Shown here piece by piece: positions 17,443 through 27,346 of a stretch of DNA of 64,000 nt. Position 1 is the stretch's first letter, and each line of letters opens with the position of its first letter. A program made the translations under genes and the position numbers. The notes below the pieces were generated by a model. The model did no database searches. It had not been told where the DNA came from and saw only the letters and a list, made by a program, of their open reading frames with translations. Where the stretch lies: assembly GCA_026416815.1 (NCBI GenBank), contig JAOAEJ010000073.1, forward strand, positions 1 through 64,000, written 5' to 3'. This DNA comes from Clostridia bacterium. Its GTDB lineage: Bacteria > Bacillota > Clostridia > Acetivibrionales > DSM-2933.

Positions 17443-18738
17443 TTAGGGGCATTCATCTCTAAATCTTTGGAGCCAGTCCTTGATTTTTGATTCATATCCG
17501 TTTGAAGTAGGATTATAGTAAATTGTACCCTTCATTTCCTCGGGGAAGTATTCCTGCCTTACTATATTGCCAGGATAGTCATGAGCATATTTATAGCCCT
17601 TACCATAGCCTAATTCACTCATTCCCTGTGCTGCAGCATTACGCAAATGCATTGGAACTTGTCCGGTATTTTTGTTTTCCACATCGCGCAAAGCTTTTCC
17701 TATAGCTGCATAACAGGAATTGGATTTAGGGCTGGTTGCTACCATGACGGCTGCATGGGCAAGTATTATTCTCGCTTCGGGCATCCCTATCATCTTTACG
17801 GCCTCAGCTGCAGCTACGGCAGTCTGAAGCGCATTGGGATTTGCCATACCAACATCTTCAGAAGCACATATTATTATCCTCCGAGCCAAAAATTCCGGGT
17901 CTTCTCCGGCGTAAAGAGCTCTCGCCAGGTAAAACACAGCAGCATCGGGGTTGCTTCCTCTCATAGATTTTATAAAGGCACTTATGTTATCATAGTGTTC
18001 CTCACCGGATTTATCGAATCTTATCGCCCTTTTCTGTACACATTCCTCAATTACAGATAAATCTATATGTATCTTACCATCGGACTGAATTTCCGAGGTT
18101 ATTACAGCCAGCTCTATAGCATTCAAGGCTATCCTTGCATCACCGTTAGACACCCTCGCTAGGTACTCTATTGCTTTCTCATCTACCTCAAGGTCATATT
18201 TTCCTAAGCCTCTTTCGCTGTCATTTAAGGCGTTTTTTACTACATTGATAATATCTTGTTCGTTTAAAGGCTTAAGCATAAAAACCGAGGAACGTGATAT
18301 CAGGGCTTTGTTTACCTCGAAAAAAGGATTTTCTGTCGTAGCACCTATAAGCACAATTGAGCCATTTTCTACATAAGGAAGCAGCGCATCCTGCTGTGCT
18401 TTGTTGAACCTGTGAATTTCGTCTATAAACAGTACAGTTTTTCCTTTAGGGTTTAGCAAACTATTTTGAGTATCCGAAGCGACTCTTTTTATATCCGCTA
18501 CCCCTGAGGTTACAGCATTTAATTTTTCGAAGTTTGACTTTGTTGTAGAAGCAATAATTCTTGCCAAGGAGGTTTTCCCGGTTCCCGGGGGGCCATATAG
18601 AATGATGGAAGACATCCTATCGGCTTTTACCATTCGGTAAAGCAGCTTGCCTTTGCCAATGATATGTTCCTGTCCTATATATTCTTCAATTGTCCTTGGG
18701 CACATTCTGTATGCCAAGGGCTGTTTGTCTTTTGACAT
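17443..18738 (-). CDS. rarA: Replication-associated AAA ATPase RarA/MgsA
   Basis: A 431-residue clamp-loader-like AAA+ ATPase that acts at stalled replication forks. Walker A is GPPGTGKTSL (near residue 50), Walker B LFIDEIHR, sensor 1 GATTENP, and the arginine finger region ALISRSSVF follows. The C-terminal tetramerisation domain (RGSNPDAAVFYLARAL, then RNAAAQGM) is complete. Length fits the family. Confidence 0.92.
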   Translation of the reverse strand: MSKDKQPLAYRMCPRTIEEYIGQEHIIGKGKLLYRMVKADRMSSIILYGPPGTGKTSLARIIASTTKSNFEKLNAVTSGVADIKRVASDTQNSLLNPKGKTVLFIDEIHRFNKAQQDALLPYVENGSIVLIGATTENPFFEVNKALISRSSVFMLKPLNEQDIINVVKNALNDSERGLGKYDLEVDEKAIEYLARVSNGDARIALNAIELAVITSEIQSDGKIHIDLSVIEECVQKRAIRFDKSGEEHYDNISAFIKSMRGSNPDAAVFYLARALYAGEDPEFLARRIIICASEDVGMANPNALQTAVAAAEAVKMIGMPEARIILAHAAVMVATSPKSNSCYAAIGKALRDVENKNTGQVPMHLRNAAAQGMSELGYGKGYKYAHDYPGNIVRQEYFPEEMKGTIYYNPTSNGYESKIKDWLQRFRDECP

Positions 18739-18938
18739 AAAACCATTCCTTTTACAAGGTATTAAAGAAAATTATACCACAGAGGCTGTATGAGTCAAGG
18801 TAATAACTATATTATATCCATTATAGTGTCTTCAGTACATTCTCCAGACATATTTATGAATTACCTTCAACTAAAAAATATTAGTATTTTTATAAATTTA
18901 GTAGATAATAATAAAAAACTTCTGAAGAGGATATAACT

Positions 18939-19055
18939 ATGCCATGGGTTATTAGCTTTATAGTTTCTTGGGTACTATTCTACTTTTTAGTGGATTTAAA
19001 AACTTTAAGGCAAAAAACAAGGCTCTATGTCTTAAACCTTAGACTAGATCCTTGA
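18939..19055 (+). CDS. Very small membrane protein (38 aa)
   Basis: An ATG at 18939 follows AGAGGA by 8 bases. The 38-residue product starts MPWVISFIVSWVLFYFLVD, a single hydrophobic helix, followed by a basic tail (KTLRQKTRLYV, NLRLDP) that would face the cytosol. It fills the gap between rarA and the convergent lipoprotein gene. Good ribosome binding site and clean topology support it; there is no known family name I can give, and its size leaves chance open. Confidence 0.5.
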   Translation: MPWVISFIVSWVLFYFLVDLKTLRQKTRLYVLNLRLDP

Positions 19056-19081
19056 TGTAATACAGTATATTTAAATATTTT

Positions 19082-20236
19082 TTATTTAACTATTCTATAA
19101 ACTATAAAGTCAGAACCTGTACTTCTATCCCCTTTAGATTGGGTAGAAATAAAATCTAAGAAAAACAGATATTTATTATTTTGAGCCATACCGTAATGCC
19201 TGCTGCTATGATTCGCAAAAGGTATATCCAAATCGTTAAGCAGCCAGTCTCCCAGTTCCTCTACTGTTTGCGGCCAGGGAAACTCGCTATTTATAAGCAC
19301 CCTTCCAGTATGCTTAGGTAACCGGGCGTTTGAAAAATTGGCAGTGTTGGCTGGTATCAAGTTGACTAGTTCGTCAGAAGAATAATATAGCACATTTCCA
19401 TCAAACTCAACATATCTTGAAGCGTTTGGAAATGCGGATACTTTCTTTGGAACTACATCTTTGATATCAAATAGAGATATCGCCCCCGATGAAATGTTTA
19501 CAAGTATCAAATTTTCTCTATACAAGCAGAAGTCATTAATTTCAGAATTCTGATCGGAAGGAGAAAAAAGCAGTTGCTGAACCTTCACCTTTTTGGCCTT
19601 CTTAGAATCCGCATTTAATATTGCAAGTTGCGAACCTTCTCCGGCTTTTTCCCGGATTTTCATTACGATCCTCTGTTCCCCTGCAACAACAAGCTTTTCT
19701 ACGTAGTATCCCGAAAGCCCTGTATCATATGCCGAAAGGAATCCTCCATTGGAGGAAAACAGCAATATACGCCCTGTTTTAACATCAAAAGCATACAAGT
19801 TGGACTCCTTTACTGTAAATGCACTACACCTTTCGAGGGCTTTATTACTTATTTTACGAAGCAGAGAAGCATTTTCCACATCATATACCTCAATGACATT
19901 ACCGTACTTCTCCATACCGTTACTTGCTGTATCCGGCATAACATTTGTATTTTCAGCGCAGCGAAGAAGGTACAAGTATTTATTATCTGCATATATAGAG
20001 ACAGGCGCATTGGTTTTGTCAAGCAAGGTATAAACCATGTTGGAGGATGGCAGCACAAGCGCTCCCACGTTGCTATTATTACTAGAGGTTCCTGGGATCA
20101 ATTTATTAATCTCTACGATATTTGCAGGGATTGGTGGAATGACGTTATCTTCAAATTGCAGTGTTTGTTTACTGCAACCTGCGCTTGTACATAATGCGAA
20201 AATTAACACTGCTATAGTTATACATTTAACCTTCAA
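19082..20236 (-). CDS. Lipoprotein of unknown function
   Basis: A 384-residue predicted lipoprotein with signal peptide and lipobox ending at C21 (LCTSAGC). The mature part has repeated beta-rich segments with hydrophobic strand patterns, such as YLYLLRC, ENLILVNISSGAISLFD and NKYLFFLDFISTQ, consistent with a beta-propeller-like fold, though no named domain is recognised. It follows the SIMPL gene by 47 bases and may be in one transcript. Confidence 0.7.
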   Translation of the reverse strand: MKVKCITIAVLIFALCTSAGCSKQTLQFEDNVIPPIPANIVEINKLIPGTSSNNSNVGALVLPSSNMVYTLLDKTNAPVSIYADNKYLYLLRCAENTNVMPDTASNGMEKYGNVIEVYDVENASLLRKISNKALERCSAFTVKESNLYAFDVKTGRILLFSSNGGFLSAYDTGLSGYYVEKLVVAGEQRIVMKIREKAGEGSQLAILNADSKKAKKVKVQQLLFSPSDQNSEINDFCLYRENLILVNISSGAISLFDIKDVVPKKVSAFPNASRYVEFDGNVLYYSSDELVNLIPANTANFSNARLPKHTGRVLINSEFPWPQTVEELGDWLLNDLDIPFANHSSRHYGMAQNNKYLFFLDFISTQSKGDRSTGSDFIVYRIVK

Positions 20237-20283
20237 ACCACAATCCCCCTCTAGATATATCCTCTTATTAATTTACCTTATAA

Positions 20284-21141
20284 TTAATTCAACTCAAAGA
20301 CTACACCTATTCTGGCTGTTATTTTTATCTGCCCGATAGATATTGTTTCACCCGATTGCCCTGAATCTCCACCACTGCCAAAGCCAGCTTGATTATTCTG
20401 ATAATTAACCGCTACATTGGAAGCCCACATATTAGGCTGGTTATATCCATACCATGAACCACCCCACCACGAACCATACCACGACAAATTATCTATTTGC
20501 TCTTCATTAATGGTTACAGGCTTGGTAATTCCACTGCCAATTTCACCTGTCAATAATTTTGCCTTATCCTTTGCAGCCTTTATCGCGAGCTTTCGAGCTT
20601 CATTTTTGAATTTTGCCATCTCCGTTGAACGGAACTCAATATTTTGAATAGATACCCCTTCGTTACTCATAAGATCGGATATTAATGCTTCAAATTTTCC
20701 TATCTCTTTCAGTTTGATTATGATTCTTTTCTGTACATTGTAATAAGCTACCTTACTGGTTTCGTTATACTTTTCATAATCGTAGCTAGGGTATGTACGT
20801 ATAAAGTCAGACTGAACATATTTGGAATTAATCCCATACTTTTTAGTTACCTCAATTACCTTTTTGGAATTCTCATCATTTTCAGACTTAGCTCTCTGAA
20901 AGTCTGCATTTCTTGTTTCAATTCCTACAGTAATATCTACTTCATCGGGCGCAACCATTACATCTGCAGTACCGGTTACACTGATTGTCCGAGATTGTGT
21001 TACATCTTGACTGCTTTTGGGTGCTGAATTTACCTGTGCAGCTTTTCCTATCACCGGATAAAGCACCCCTGTAAACAACAGACAGAATACCATTGCGTAT
21101 ACCGCACACTTCCATGGATTTAGACTTTTCATGTTTATCAT
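20284..21141 (-). CDS. Exported SIMPL-domain (DUF541/YggE-type) protein
   Basis: A 285-residue protein with an N-terminal membrane/signal segment (about 12-33) and a SIMPL domain at about 48-235: ISVTGTADVMVAPDEVDITVG opens it and RKLAIKAAKDKAKLLTG is the typical helix. The family is cell-envelope associated and of unclear function. A glycine, serine and tryptophan-rich stretch near 220-260 (LSWYGSWWGGSWYGYN) is unusual. The ATG at 21141 follows GGAGG. It is 103 bp downstream of the sensor kinase gene and could be a target or part of that operon. Confidence 0.82.
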   Translation of the reverse strand: MINMKSLNPWKCAVYAMVFCLLFTGVLYPVIGKAAQVNSAPKSSQDVTQSRTISVTGTADVMVAPDEVDITVGIETRNADFQRAKSENDENSKKVIEVTKKYGINSKYVQSDFIRTYPSYDYEKYNETSKVAYYNVQKRIIIKLKEIGKFEALISDLMSNEGVSIQNIEFRSTEMAKFKNEARKLAIKAAKDKAKLLTGEIGSGITKPVTINEEQIDNLSWYGSWWGGSWYGYNQPNMWASNVAVNYQNNQAGFGSGGDSGQSGETISIGQIKITARIGVVFELN

Positions 21142-21244
21142 TTTTATGACCTCCAGTTGAATTTATTTAAAATCATTCTATATGGAGGTTATTAAAAATC
21201 TTATAAGAATTGTTAAGAAAGTCTAAAGATTTTTTAATATATTT

Positions 21245-22594
21245 TTAAAATGTAACGGTAAATACACTGCCGCTTCCAGGCTTACTTGATACCGAAATAG
21301 CAAAGCCGTGCAGTTCTATAATCCTTTTCACGATGAACAAACCTATACCACTCCCGTTTTCTCCCGTGCGGGATTGGTCCACCCTATAAAAACTGTCAAA
21401 AATATTTGGCAAATCCTCTTCAGAGATTCCGCACCCGTTATCAACAACATTAAAGCTGTTATGGGAACACTCAATACTGACAGTTCCGCACTGTACGCCG
21501 TATTTTATAGAGTTATCTATTAAATTGATCAAAACTTCCTTTAACATATTCCTATCGGCATGTATGACCACCGACCGGTCGCAGGTATTCTCAAGAGAAA
21601 TATGCTTCTGTGCAGCAAGGGGTAAAAGCGCTCGAATAGCACAGTCAACTTCTTCCGCAAGTAATAATGGCTCACCCTTGATCATTACCTCCTCAAGCCT
21701 TGCAGAAGTCAGCAGGGAGCAGACTAGCCCGGTTAGCCGGTCAATCTCATGGTTGATATCCTGTAGGTATTCTTTACAAAGCTCGTCCTCCGTTTCACTT
21801 GCGATAAGAGCTTCAATCAAGGCCTTAATTGAGGAAAGCGGCGTTTTTAGCTCATGAGATACATCACTTATAAACCGCCTTCTGCCGGTTTCAATTTTTT
21901 TCAATTCCCCACTCATCCTGTTAAATGTACCTGCAAGCCTGCCAATTTCATCAGTTCTATTGATTTCGACTGTGGTATCAATTTTCCCTTTATAAATCTG
22001 TTCAGCAGCAGTAGTCAGCCTTACGATAGGTTCAGACAAGCGCCTGCCCATCCAAATGGAAGCAGTGATAACCATTATGACTACCAAGGCAGATATTACA
22101 ATAATTTGCATTGCAAAGCGGTTGATATCATCATAGATATCCTGAATAAACACCGATATCATTACCACTGCTTTTATATGACCAGAGAAATGTACAGGAT
22201 ATGAAAACATCGCCATTCCCTTATTTTCGAAGGAATAGTATCCAGTAGCCGGCTTGCCGCTTTCCAATGCTTTACGGAATTCCTGATTTGTCAAGCTCAC
22301 TCCGATAAGTTCACTCCCGCTATCCAGCAACACTTTACCCTCAGTGTCAAGGAGCAGTACACGCCCGTTGTTCTGCCCAACAAGACCTTCATTGTAGTTT
22401 ATGTAATTAGTAATTTTGATATTGTTCTCTACCATAGTTGCGAACATACTGGAGAGCCCGAAATAGAAGTTTTCGTTCTTCTTTAATTGGTTGTCACGAT
22501 ATACAAGTACAAGCGCGGCATCAATGGCTGCAACCGCTAGAATGAATATAAGACCATAGGTGAGGGCTAATCGATAAGCAATTTTATGCTTCAT
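21245..22594 (-). CDS. Two-component sensor histidine kinase, OmpR-partner type
   Basis: A 449-residue membrane kinase. Two transmembrane segments (about 9-31 and 162-181) enclose an extracellular sensor region of about 130 residues, followed by a HAMP linker (LSEPIVRLTTAAEQI), the HisKA box with H247 in SDVSHELKTPL, and an HATPase_c domain with N, G1 (VVDNGCGIS) and G2 (GSGIGLFIVKRI) boxes. Its ATG overlaps the end of the response regulator by 4 bases. The stimulus is unknown. Confidence 0.9.
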   Translation of the reverse strand: MKHKIAYRLALTYGLIFILAVAAIDAALVLVYRDNQLKKNENFYFGLSSMFATMVENNIKITNYINYNEGLVGQNNGRVLLLDTEGKVLLDSGSELIGVSLTNQEFRKALESGKPATGYYSFENKGMAMFSYPVHFSGHIKAVVMISVFIQDIYDDINRFAMQIIVISALVVIMVITASIWMGRRLSEPIVRLTTAAEQIYKGKIDTTVEINRTDEIGRLAGTFNRMSGELKKIETGRRRFISDVSHELKTPLSSIKALIEALIASETEDELCKEYLQDINHEIDRLTGLVCSLLTSARLEEVMIKGEPLLLAEEVDCAIRALLPLAAQKHISLENTCDRSVVIHADRNMLKEVLINLIDNSIKYGVQCGTVSIECSHNSFNVVDNGCGISEEDLPNIFDSFYRVDQSRTGENGSGIGLFIVKRIIELHGFAISVSSKPGSGSVFTVTF

Positions 22595-23289
22595 CCCACA
22601 CCTTCCTTCTTAAAGTAGTACCCAACTCCCCATTTTGTGCGGATATAGGAAGGATTTGCTGTGTCATCCTCAATTTTTTCACGAAGCTTGCTAATATGTA
22701 CATCTACCGTTCTGGTATCACAGTCAAGCTCTTGCCAAACAAGGTCAAATAATTTTTCACGTGAAAGAACAATTTCGCTGTTTCGAACCAGTGTCACCAG
22801 AATGTCAAACTCCTTTGCGGTCAGGTTGATTTCTTGTCCGTTCTTGTGGAGTGTCCTTCGGTTTATATCTATCTTCAATTTCCCTGTATTGATGATTCCT
22901 TGTTCCACTGAAGCAGTTCCTGCTTGCAACATGCTTATCCTCCGTGCAAGGGAATGAATTCTAGCAATAAGCACCCTTGTATGAAACGGTTTTGTGACAT
23001 AATCATCAGCTCCGAGTTCAAGTCCCAGTACCATGTCGGCATAATCGTCCTTTGCGGTAAGCATGATAATGGGAATGATCATGGTTTCTCTGATTTTCCT
23101 CAGAAGAGTAATACCATCCATCACAGGCAGCATTATATCCAGAAGAATCATATCAATTTTCTCTGTGTTCAGAATTTCTAGAGCCTGCTTGCCCTCAAAA
23201 GCCGCAAACACCCCGAAACCTTCCTTCCTTAGACTGGCACTCAGCCCCTTTACAAGTAGTTTTTCATCATCTACAAGCAGTAAGTTCAT
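22591..23289 (-). CDS. Response regulator, OmpR/PhoB family
   Basis: A 232-residue regulator: receiver domain with acidic residues D7/D8 and phospho-acceptor D51 (LLDIMLP), conserved T in MLTAKDD and K in VTKPF, then a C-terminal winged helix (about 125-228: LTAKEFDILVTLV, SREKLFDLVW, TVDVHISKLREKI, IRTKWGVGYYF). It is the first gene with its kinase on the minus strand. Confidence 0.92.
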   Translation of the reverse strand: MNLLLVDDEKLLVKGLSASLRKEGFGVFAAFEGKQALEILNTEKIDMILLDIMLPVMDGITLLRKIRETMIIPIIMLTAKDDYADMVLGLELGADDYVTKPFHTRVLIARIHSLARRISMLQAGTASVEQGIINTGKLKIDINRRTLHKNGQEINLTAKEFDILVTLVRNSEIVLSREKLFDLVWQELDCDTRTVDVHISKLREKIEDDTANPSYIRTKWGVGYYFKKEGVG

Positions 23290-23402
23290 TACTTCCTCCG
23301 GAAATTTCTTCTATATTTTATAAGTATTATAACAAAAAATAATCCTCAATGCACTTTGTAACTCAATGGGCTAAATCCGACGATAAAAATATGCTTCACT
23401 TA

Positions 23403-24323
23403 CTATTTCTTTGGAACATCCGAGTCCAATAAGTACTCTCTTATACCCTTCCACAGGTAGCCTTTTGCAAGTTCTTCAACATTAATTGTTTCAGTACTAG
23501 GTATACGTTTTTCAAGTGTTTTTAAATTATAGCCATCCTTAATCACTACAAAACTTAAGGCCCCTGATTTCAACGCTCTGTTCGGACAACCATATATACA
23601 CTTTAAACAAAGTACGCACCCTTTACCAAAGGCGGGTATGCCGTTTTCCAATTTGATATTACCCCTTGGACAGCTTCTTTCACACCATCCACACGCATTA
23701 CAAACCTTGCTAACCCTAATCTGCTTTCCAAACAGCCTTGCTCCTATCTTTTCCAATTCCCCCATTTGCGAAAGAACTCTGTTAAGTAAATTAGGTTTTG
23801 TTCTATGTATGACTCCACATAAGAGGTCATTTACAATACTTTCAACTTTTAAAGGTAAGACTTCCAGCAGCTTTACTGCTAAAGCCTCAATAGTTGGAAC
23901 AATCCAGTTGGATGGCATAACAATCATTTTTTCGTAAACAACATCGTAGCCCTTCTTTTGTAAACGCTTAATACAGCCTACCCTACAAGCTGTGTTTGGA
24001 GTAACTTCACCTCCACCGGAAACCGATATTACAACTGCAGGTGTTTTAACTACATTCGAAATGCTGTTTATCCACTCATAAATCGGTTCAGGGGCATTGC
24101 ACGCATGAACAGCATATAAAACTATGAGCAAATCTTCCTTTTCATTTGAAGGTTTTTGCCCTGCTCTCAGCTCAGACTTCAAGACTTCTATCCCTCTATC
24201 CCTAAAAGCTTTTTCAAAACAATCGGCAACCCTTGCAGTACTTCCTGTTCCCGAAAAGTATACGATTTTTACAACGTTAATTCTCTTTATAGTACCGTTA
24301 ATTTCTTCAGTTGAGATTTCCAT
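23403..24323 (-). CDS. EFR1-type flavodoxin/ferredoxin fusion protein
   Basis: A 306-residue redox protein. An N-terminal flavodoxin-like domain (VKIVYFSGTGSTARVA, the FMN phosphate loop) is followed by a C-terminal pair of [4Fe-4S] motifs: CNACGWCERSCP and CVLCLKCIYGCP. This is the layout of the EFR1-family ferrodoxins of Clostridia, which move electrons to unknown partners. The ATG at 24323 follows GGAGG; the longer in-frame start at 24392 would add a hydrophobic leader without a ribosome binding site. It stands alone. Confidence 0.85.
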   Translation of the reverse strand: MEISTEEINGTIKRINVVKIVYFSGTGSTARVADCFEKAFRDRGIEVLKSELRAGQKPSNEKEDLLIVLYAVHACNAPEPIYEWINSISNVVKTPAVVISVSGGGEVTPNTACRVGCIKRLQKKGYDVVYEKMIVMPSNWIVPTIEALAVKLLEVLPLKVESIVNDLLCGVIHRTKPNLLNRVLSQMGELEKIGARLFGKQIRVSKVCNACGWCERSCPRGNIKLENGIPAFGKGCVLCLKCIYGCPNRALKSGALSFVVIKDGYNLKTLEKRIPSTETINVEELAKGYLWKGIREYLLDSDVPKK

Positions 24324-24621
24324 TAATATCCCTCCAAAAACACCTTCTATTATTATTGTAAGCGATAGTATAATAGTAGTCAAAAAAGACATAAAAAGGC
24401 AAACCCCAACAACTAAGCATACATCTTTGTATCTAAGAATTACGCCGCAAAGACCATCATAATAAGCTCCATCTTATGTAGACAAAGGAACATTTAGGTA
24501 ATATAATTAATAAGTTAAATAAAGTTGTATAATTATTAGGATATTGGTTATTACCATGTATAAGAGATTTTAATATTTAGTGATAACTTCTGCGTGTGTA
24601 CACCGAAAAGAGGCTGGAAAT

Positions 24622-25257
24622 ATGAATGAACTGATAGATATTATAGAAAATCAATTATTAAATGAGATTAACTTAAAAAGCGTAAATCGTTATGATCCCA
24701 TTGTAGTAGAGTCGGTACCTGAAGATTGGGTTCTAATGGGAAACGGAAATTACGCTGCTGTTGTTTACCATAGGAATTATCCGGATTACGCTGTAAAAAT
24801 TTATGCTGAAGGAAGAGAAGGAATTGAAGAGGAAAAAATAGTATATGAAAAGTTAGGCAAACATAAATCCTTCTCAGAATGCTATCATTATGGAAATAAT
24901 TATTTGGTTTTAAAAAGACTGAAAGGGACTACACTATACGACTGCTTAAAAAAAGGAATCCCTATACCAGAAAAAGTCATCAAGGATATTGATAATGCCT
25001 TAGATTACGCAAAAAGCAGAGGCCTTTATCCCCATGATATTCACTTTAAAAATGTAATGATGAACGATGGAAGAGGGCTTATTGTTGACATATCGGATTT
25101 CTTAAAAAAGGAGTACTGTCCTCTATGGCATGATTGTAAGAAGTTTTATTATAAGGTATATAAAAGATTGCCTTTCATAATACCCTTGCCGGATTTCTTT
25201 CTTAATATGGGAAGAAAAACATATAGGTTTTATAAAAAAGCTAAGAAAAAATTCTAG
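24622..25257 (+). CDS. Protein-kinase-like protein
   Basis: A 211-residue kinase-fold protein. A glycine-rich loop (MGNGNYAAVVY, 39-49), the lysine K59 in YAVKIY, a catalytic loop HDIHFKN (H138, D139, N144) and VDISDF (D156) in the DFG position are all visible. It is shorter than a full Ser/Thr kinase and resembles small Firmicute kinase-like proteins such as YrzF. The C-terminus (FIIPLPDFFLN then RKTYRFYKKAKKKF) is amphipathic and very basic, perhaps membrane associated. The ATG at 24622 follows GAGG; an upstream start at 24580 is less likely. Substrate is unknown. Confidence 0.7.
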   Translation: MNELIDIIENQLLNEINLKSVNRYDPIVVESVPEDWVLMGNGNYAAVVYHRNYPDYAVKIYAEGREGIEEEKIVYEKLGKHKSFSECYHYGNNYLVLKRLKGTTLYDCLKKGIPIPEKVIKDIDNALDYAKSRGLYPHDIHFKNVMMNDGRGLIVDISDFLKKEYCPLWHDCKKFYYKVYKRLPFIIPLPDFFLNMGRKTYRFYKKAKKKF

Positions 25258-25326
25258 TTCTTTACCTGATAGAGTAGTGGCAGGGCATAACATTAACTCT
25301 GACAATCCTAAGTTTTAGAAAAGTAG

Positions 25327-25361
25327 AAGAAAGAACCCATGAACTGAGTTCTTTCTTTTTA
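25327..25361 (+). terminator. Intrinsic terminator
   Basis: Stem AAGAAAGAAC (25327-25336) with GTTCTTTCTT (25348-25357), then T-rich sequence. It ends the kinase-like gene and, in the other direction, the convergent ABC operon. Confidence 0.7.
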
Positions 25362-25366
25362 TTTCT

Positions 25367-26578
25367 CTATTCGTACCTTAATGCTTCTATAGGGTCTAAT
25401 CTAGCTGCTTTTCTGGCAGGATATATACCGAAGAAGATTCCTACAGCAGATGAGAAAAGTATAGCAACAATTACAATGCCCGGTGAAACCGAAGGTGTAA
25501 TGTTTGCAAAGCTTCCTATCCCATAGGCACCTGCAATGCCAATAATCAAGCCTATTATCCCCCCTAGACAGGATATTATAACAGACTCGGTAAGGAACTG
25601 AAAAAGTATAGTACCGGTTCTTGCCCCTATAGCTTTTCTTATACCAATTTCCCTTGTTCTCTCGGTAACCGATACCAGCATAATGTTCATTACTCCTATA
25701 CCGCCAACCAAAAGAGAGATTGCTGCAACAGCACCAATAAATGCTGTAAATATGCCTAACACCTTATTTATCTGATCAAGCTGTTTCAATACATTGTCAG
25801 CCTTATATACCTGCCTGTCTCTATTTCCATGACGATTTTCAAGCATATTTATAGCTGCATTTCCTGCAGACTCCATATTGTCCTTTGAATCAGCCATTAT
25901 TGTCATGGTATCAATTGAAGAGTCATTTGAGTATAAAATATTTACAAAACGTGCAGGCACATATACGAAAGCAGGCATATTGTTATCGTCTCCTCCAGCA
26001 AACATACCCATTTGACTCTTGTAAATGCCGACTATTGTAGCCTTCCTTGTTGAAGATCTTGGACCGATATCTATAGTATTACCAATAACATTATCAGTTC
26101 CGAATAGGGATTTTGCAGCAATTTCATCAATAATAACTACCGGCTTACCCTCTAGATACTCTATATTATTATAAAAACGCCCGCTTACCATTTCAAAATT
26201 TTGTATATATTGCATATCCTCGCTTCCGCCTATAATGAAAGCCCTCTTGGATTTGATGTCTGAAGCTATGATTCCCTGCTTTTGAATAGTCGGCGTAGAG
26301 TATTTTACATACTCGATTTTTTCTTTCACTTGTTCAACGTCATCAAAGGTTATATAATCACTTTTTTCGGCTTTCTGTGTATCCACCTTTATACTCACCG
26401 AAGAAGCACCAATTTTCTCAAACTCCCCTGTGATTGTATTTTGCCCGCCTTGCCCTAGAGACACAATTGTTATAACTGAGCTTATGCCAATTATAATACC
26501 GAGCATGGTGAGAATTGACCTTAGTTTATTAGACAGTATACTTTCAAAGGCCATCTTTATATTTTCAAATAAGTTCAA
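25367..26578 (-). CDS. MacB-like ABC transporter permease
   Basis: A 403-residue permease of the MacB/FtsX class: N-terminal membrane helix (about 18-40), a large extracellular MacB-type domain (about 45-265), then three membrane helices with VSVTERTREIGIRKAIGA between them, a family hallmark. It works with the adjacent ATPase and adaptor to expel peptides, lipids or drugs across the envelope; the substrate is not predictable. It lies 75 bases downstream of the ATPase gene. Confidence 0.9.
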   Translation of the reverse strand: MNLFENIKMAFESILSNKLRSILTMLGIIIGISSVITIVSLGQGGQNTITGEFEKIGASSVSIKVDTQKAEKSDYITFDDVEQVKEKIEYVKYSTPTIQKQGIIASDIKSKRAFIIGGSEDMQYIQNFEMVSGRFYNNIEYLEGKPVVIIDEIAAKSLFGTDNVIGNTIDIGPRSSTRKATIVGIYKSQMGMFAGGDDNNMPAFVYVPARFVNILYSNDSSIDTMTIMADSKDNMESAGNAAINMLENRHGNRDRQVYKADNVLKQLDQINKVLGIFTAFIGAVAAISLLVGGIGVMNIMLVSVTERTREIGIRKAIGARTGTILFQFLTESVIISCLGGIIGLIIGIAGAYGIGSFANITPSVSPGIVIVAILFSSAVGIFFGIYPARKAARLDPIEALRYE

Positions 26579-26653
26579 CTATCTTCACCTCCATAATTGT
26601 TTAAAGTATTTTATAAAACTTCCACACACTTATAAAACACCCCATCTGTCTTA

Positions 26654-27346
26654 CTACAGAACAACCCTGTCCTCTACCTTGCTATCCGATATAATCAGGC
26701 CATCTCTCAATTTTACAATTCTTTTCGTATACTTAGCTACATCGGGTTCGTGGGTAACCATAAGTATTGTTGCCCCCTCATTATTAAGCTGCTGAAGTAT
26801 TTTCATAATCTCAAGAGTTACCTGTGTATCTAGATTTCCTGTAGGCTCATCAGCCAGTATAACAGCGGGATTATTTGCGATTGCTCTGGCGATGGCTACT
26901 CTTTGCTTTTGTCCCCCGGATATCTCATTGGGCTTGTGCTTTATCCTATCAGTCAGGTTGACCTTTTCCAGTGCTTCTAAGGCCTTTTTACGCCTTTCCT
27001 GAGGTGCTATACCTGCATATATCATTGGAAGTACTACGTTTTCCAACACAGTCATTCTGGGCAAAAGATTGAAGGATTGAAATATAAATCCCAATTCCTT
27101 ATTTCTTATAAATGCAAGCTCGTCGTCAGTAAGGTTGGATACGTCTTTACTATTGAGTATATACCTGCCTAATGACATTTTATCCAGGCAGCCCAATATA
27201 TTCATAAGTGTTGATTTTCCACAACCTGATGGTCCCATTATGGAAGTAAATTCACCTCTTTCAATATGAAGGCTTACCCCCTTGAGAGCTGTAAGGTTTA
27301 TATCACCATTAGCATAAGTTTTGACTACATTCTCAATACTTATCAT
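26654..27346 (-). CDS. ABC transporter ATP-binding protein, MacB/LolD type
   Basis: A 230-residue ATPase. Walker A is MGPSGCGKST (near 39), the Q-loop FIFQSFNLLPRM, signature ISGGQKQR (near 142), Walker B VILADEPTGNLD and the switch histidine in MVTHEPD. The FNLLP sequence is typical of the MacB/LolD subfamily. It is next to the adaptor, whose stop overlaps its start codon. Confidence 0.93.
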   Translation of the reverse strand: MISIENVVKTYANGDINLTALKGVSLHIERGEFTSIMGPSGCGKSTLMNILGCLDKMSLGRYILNSKDVSNLTDDELAFIRNKELGFIFQSFNLLPRMTVLENVVLPMIYAGIAPQERRKKALEALEKVNLTDRIKHKPNEISGGQKQRVAIARAIANNPAVILADEPTGNLDTQVTLEIMKILQQLNNEGATILMVTHEPDVAKYTKRIVKLRDGLIISDSKVEDRVVL

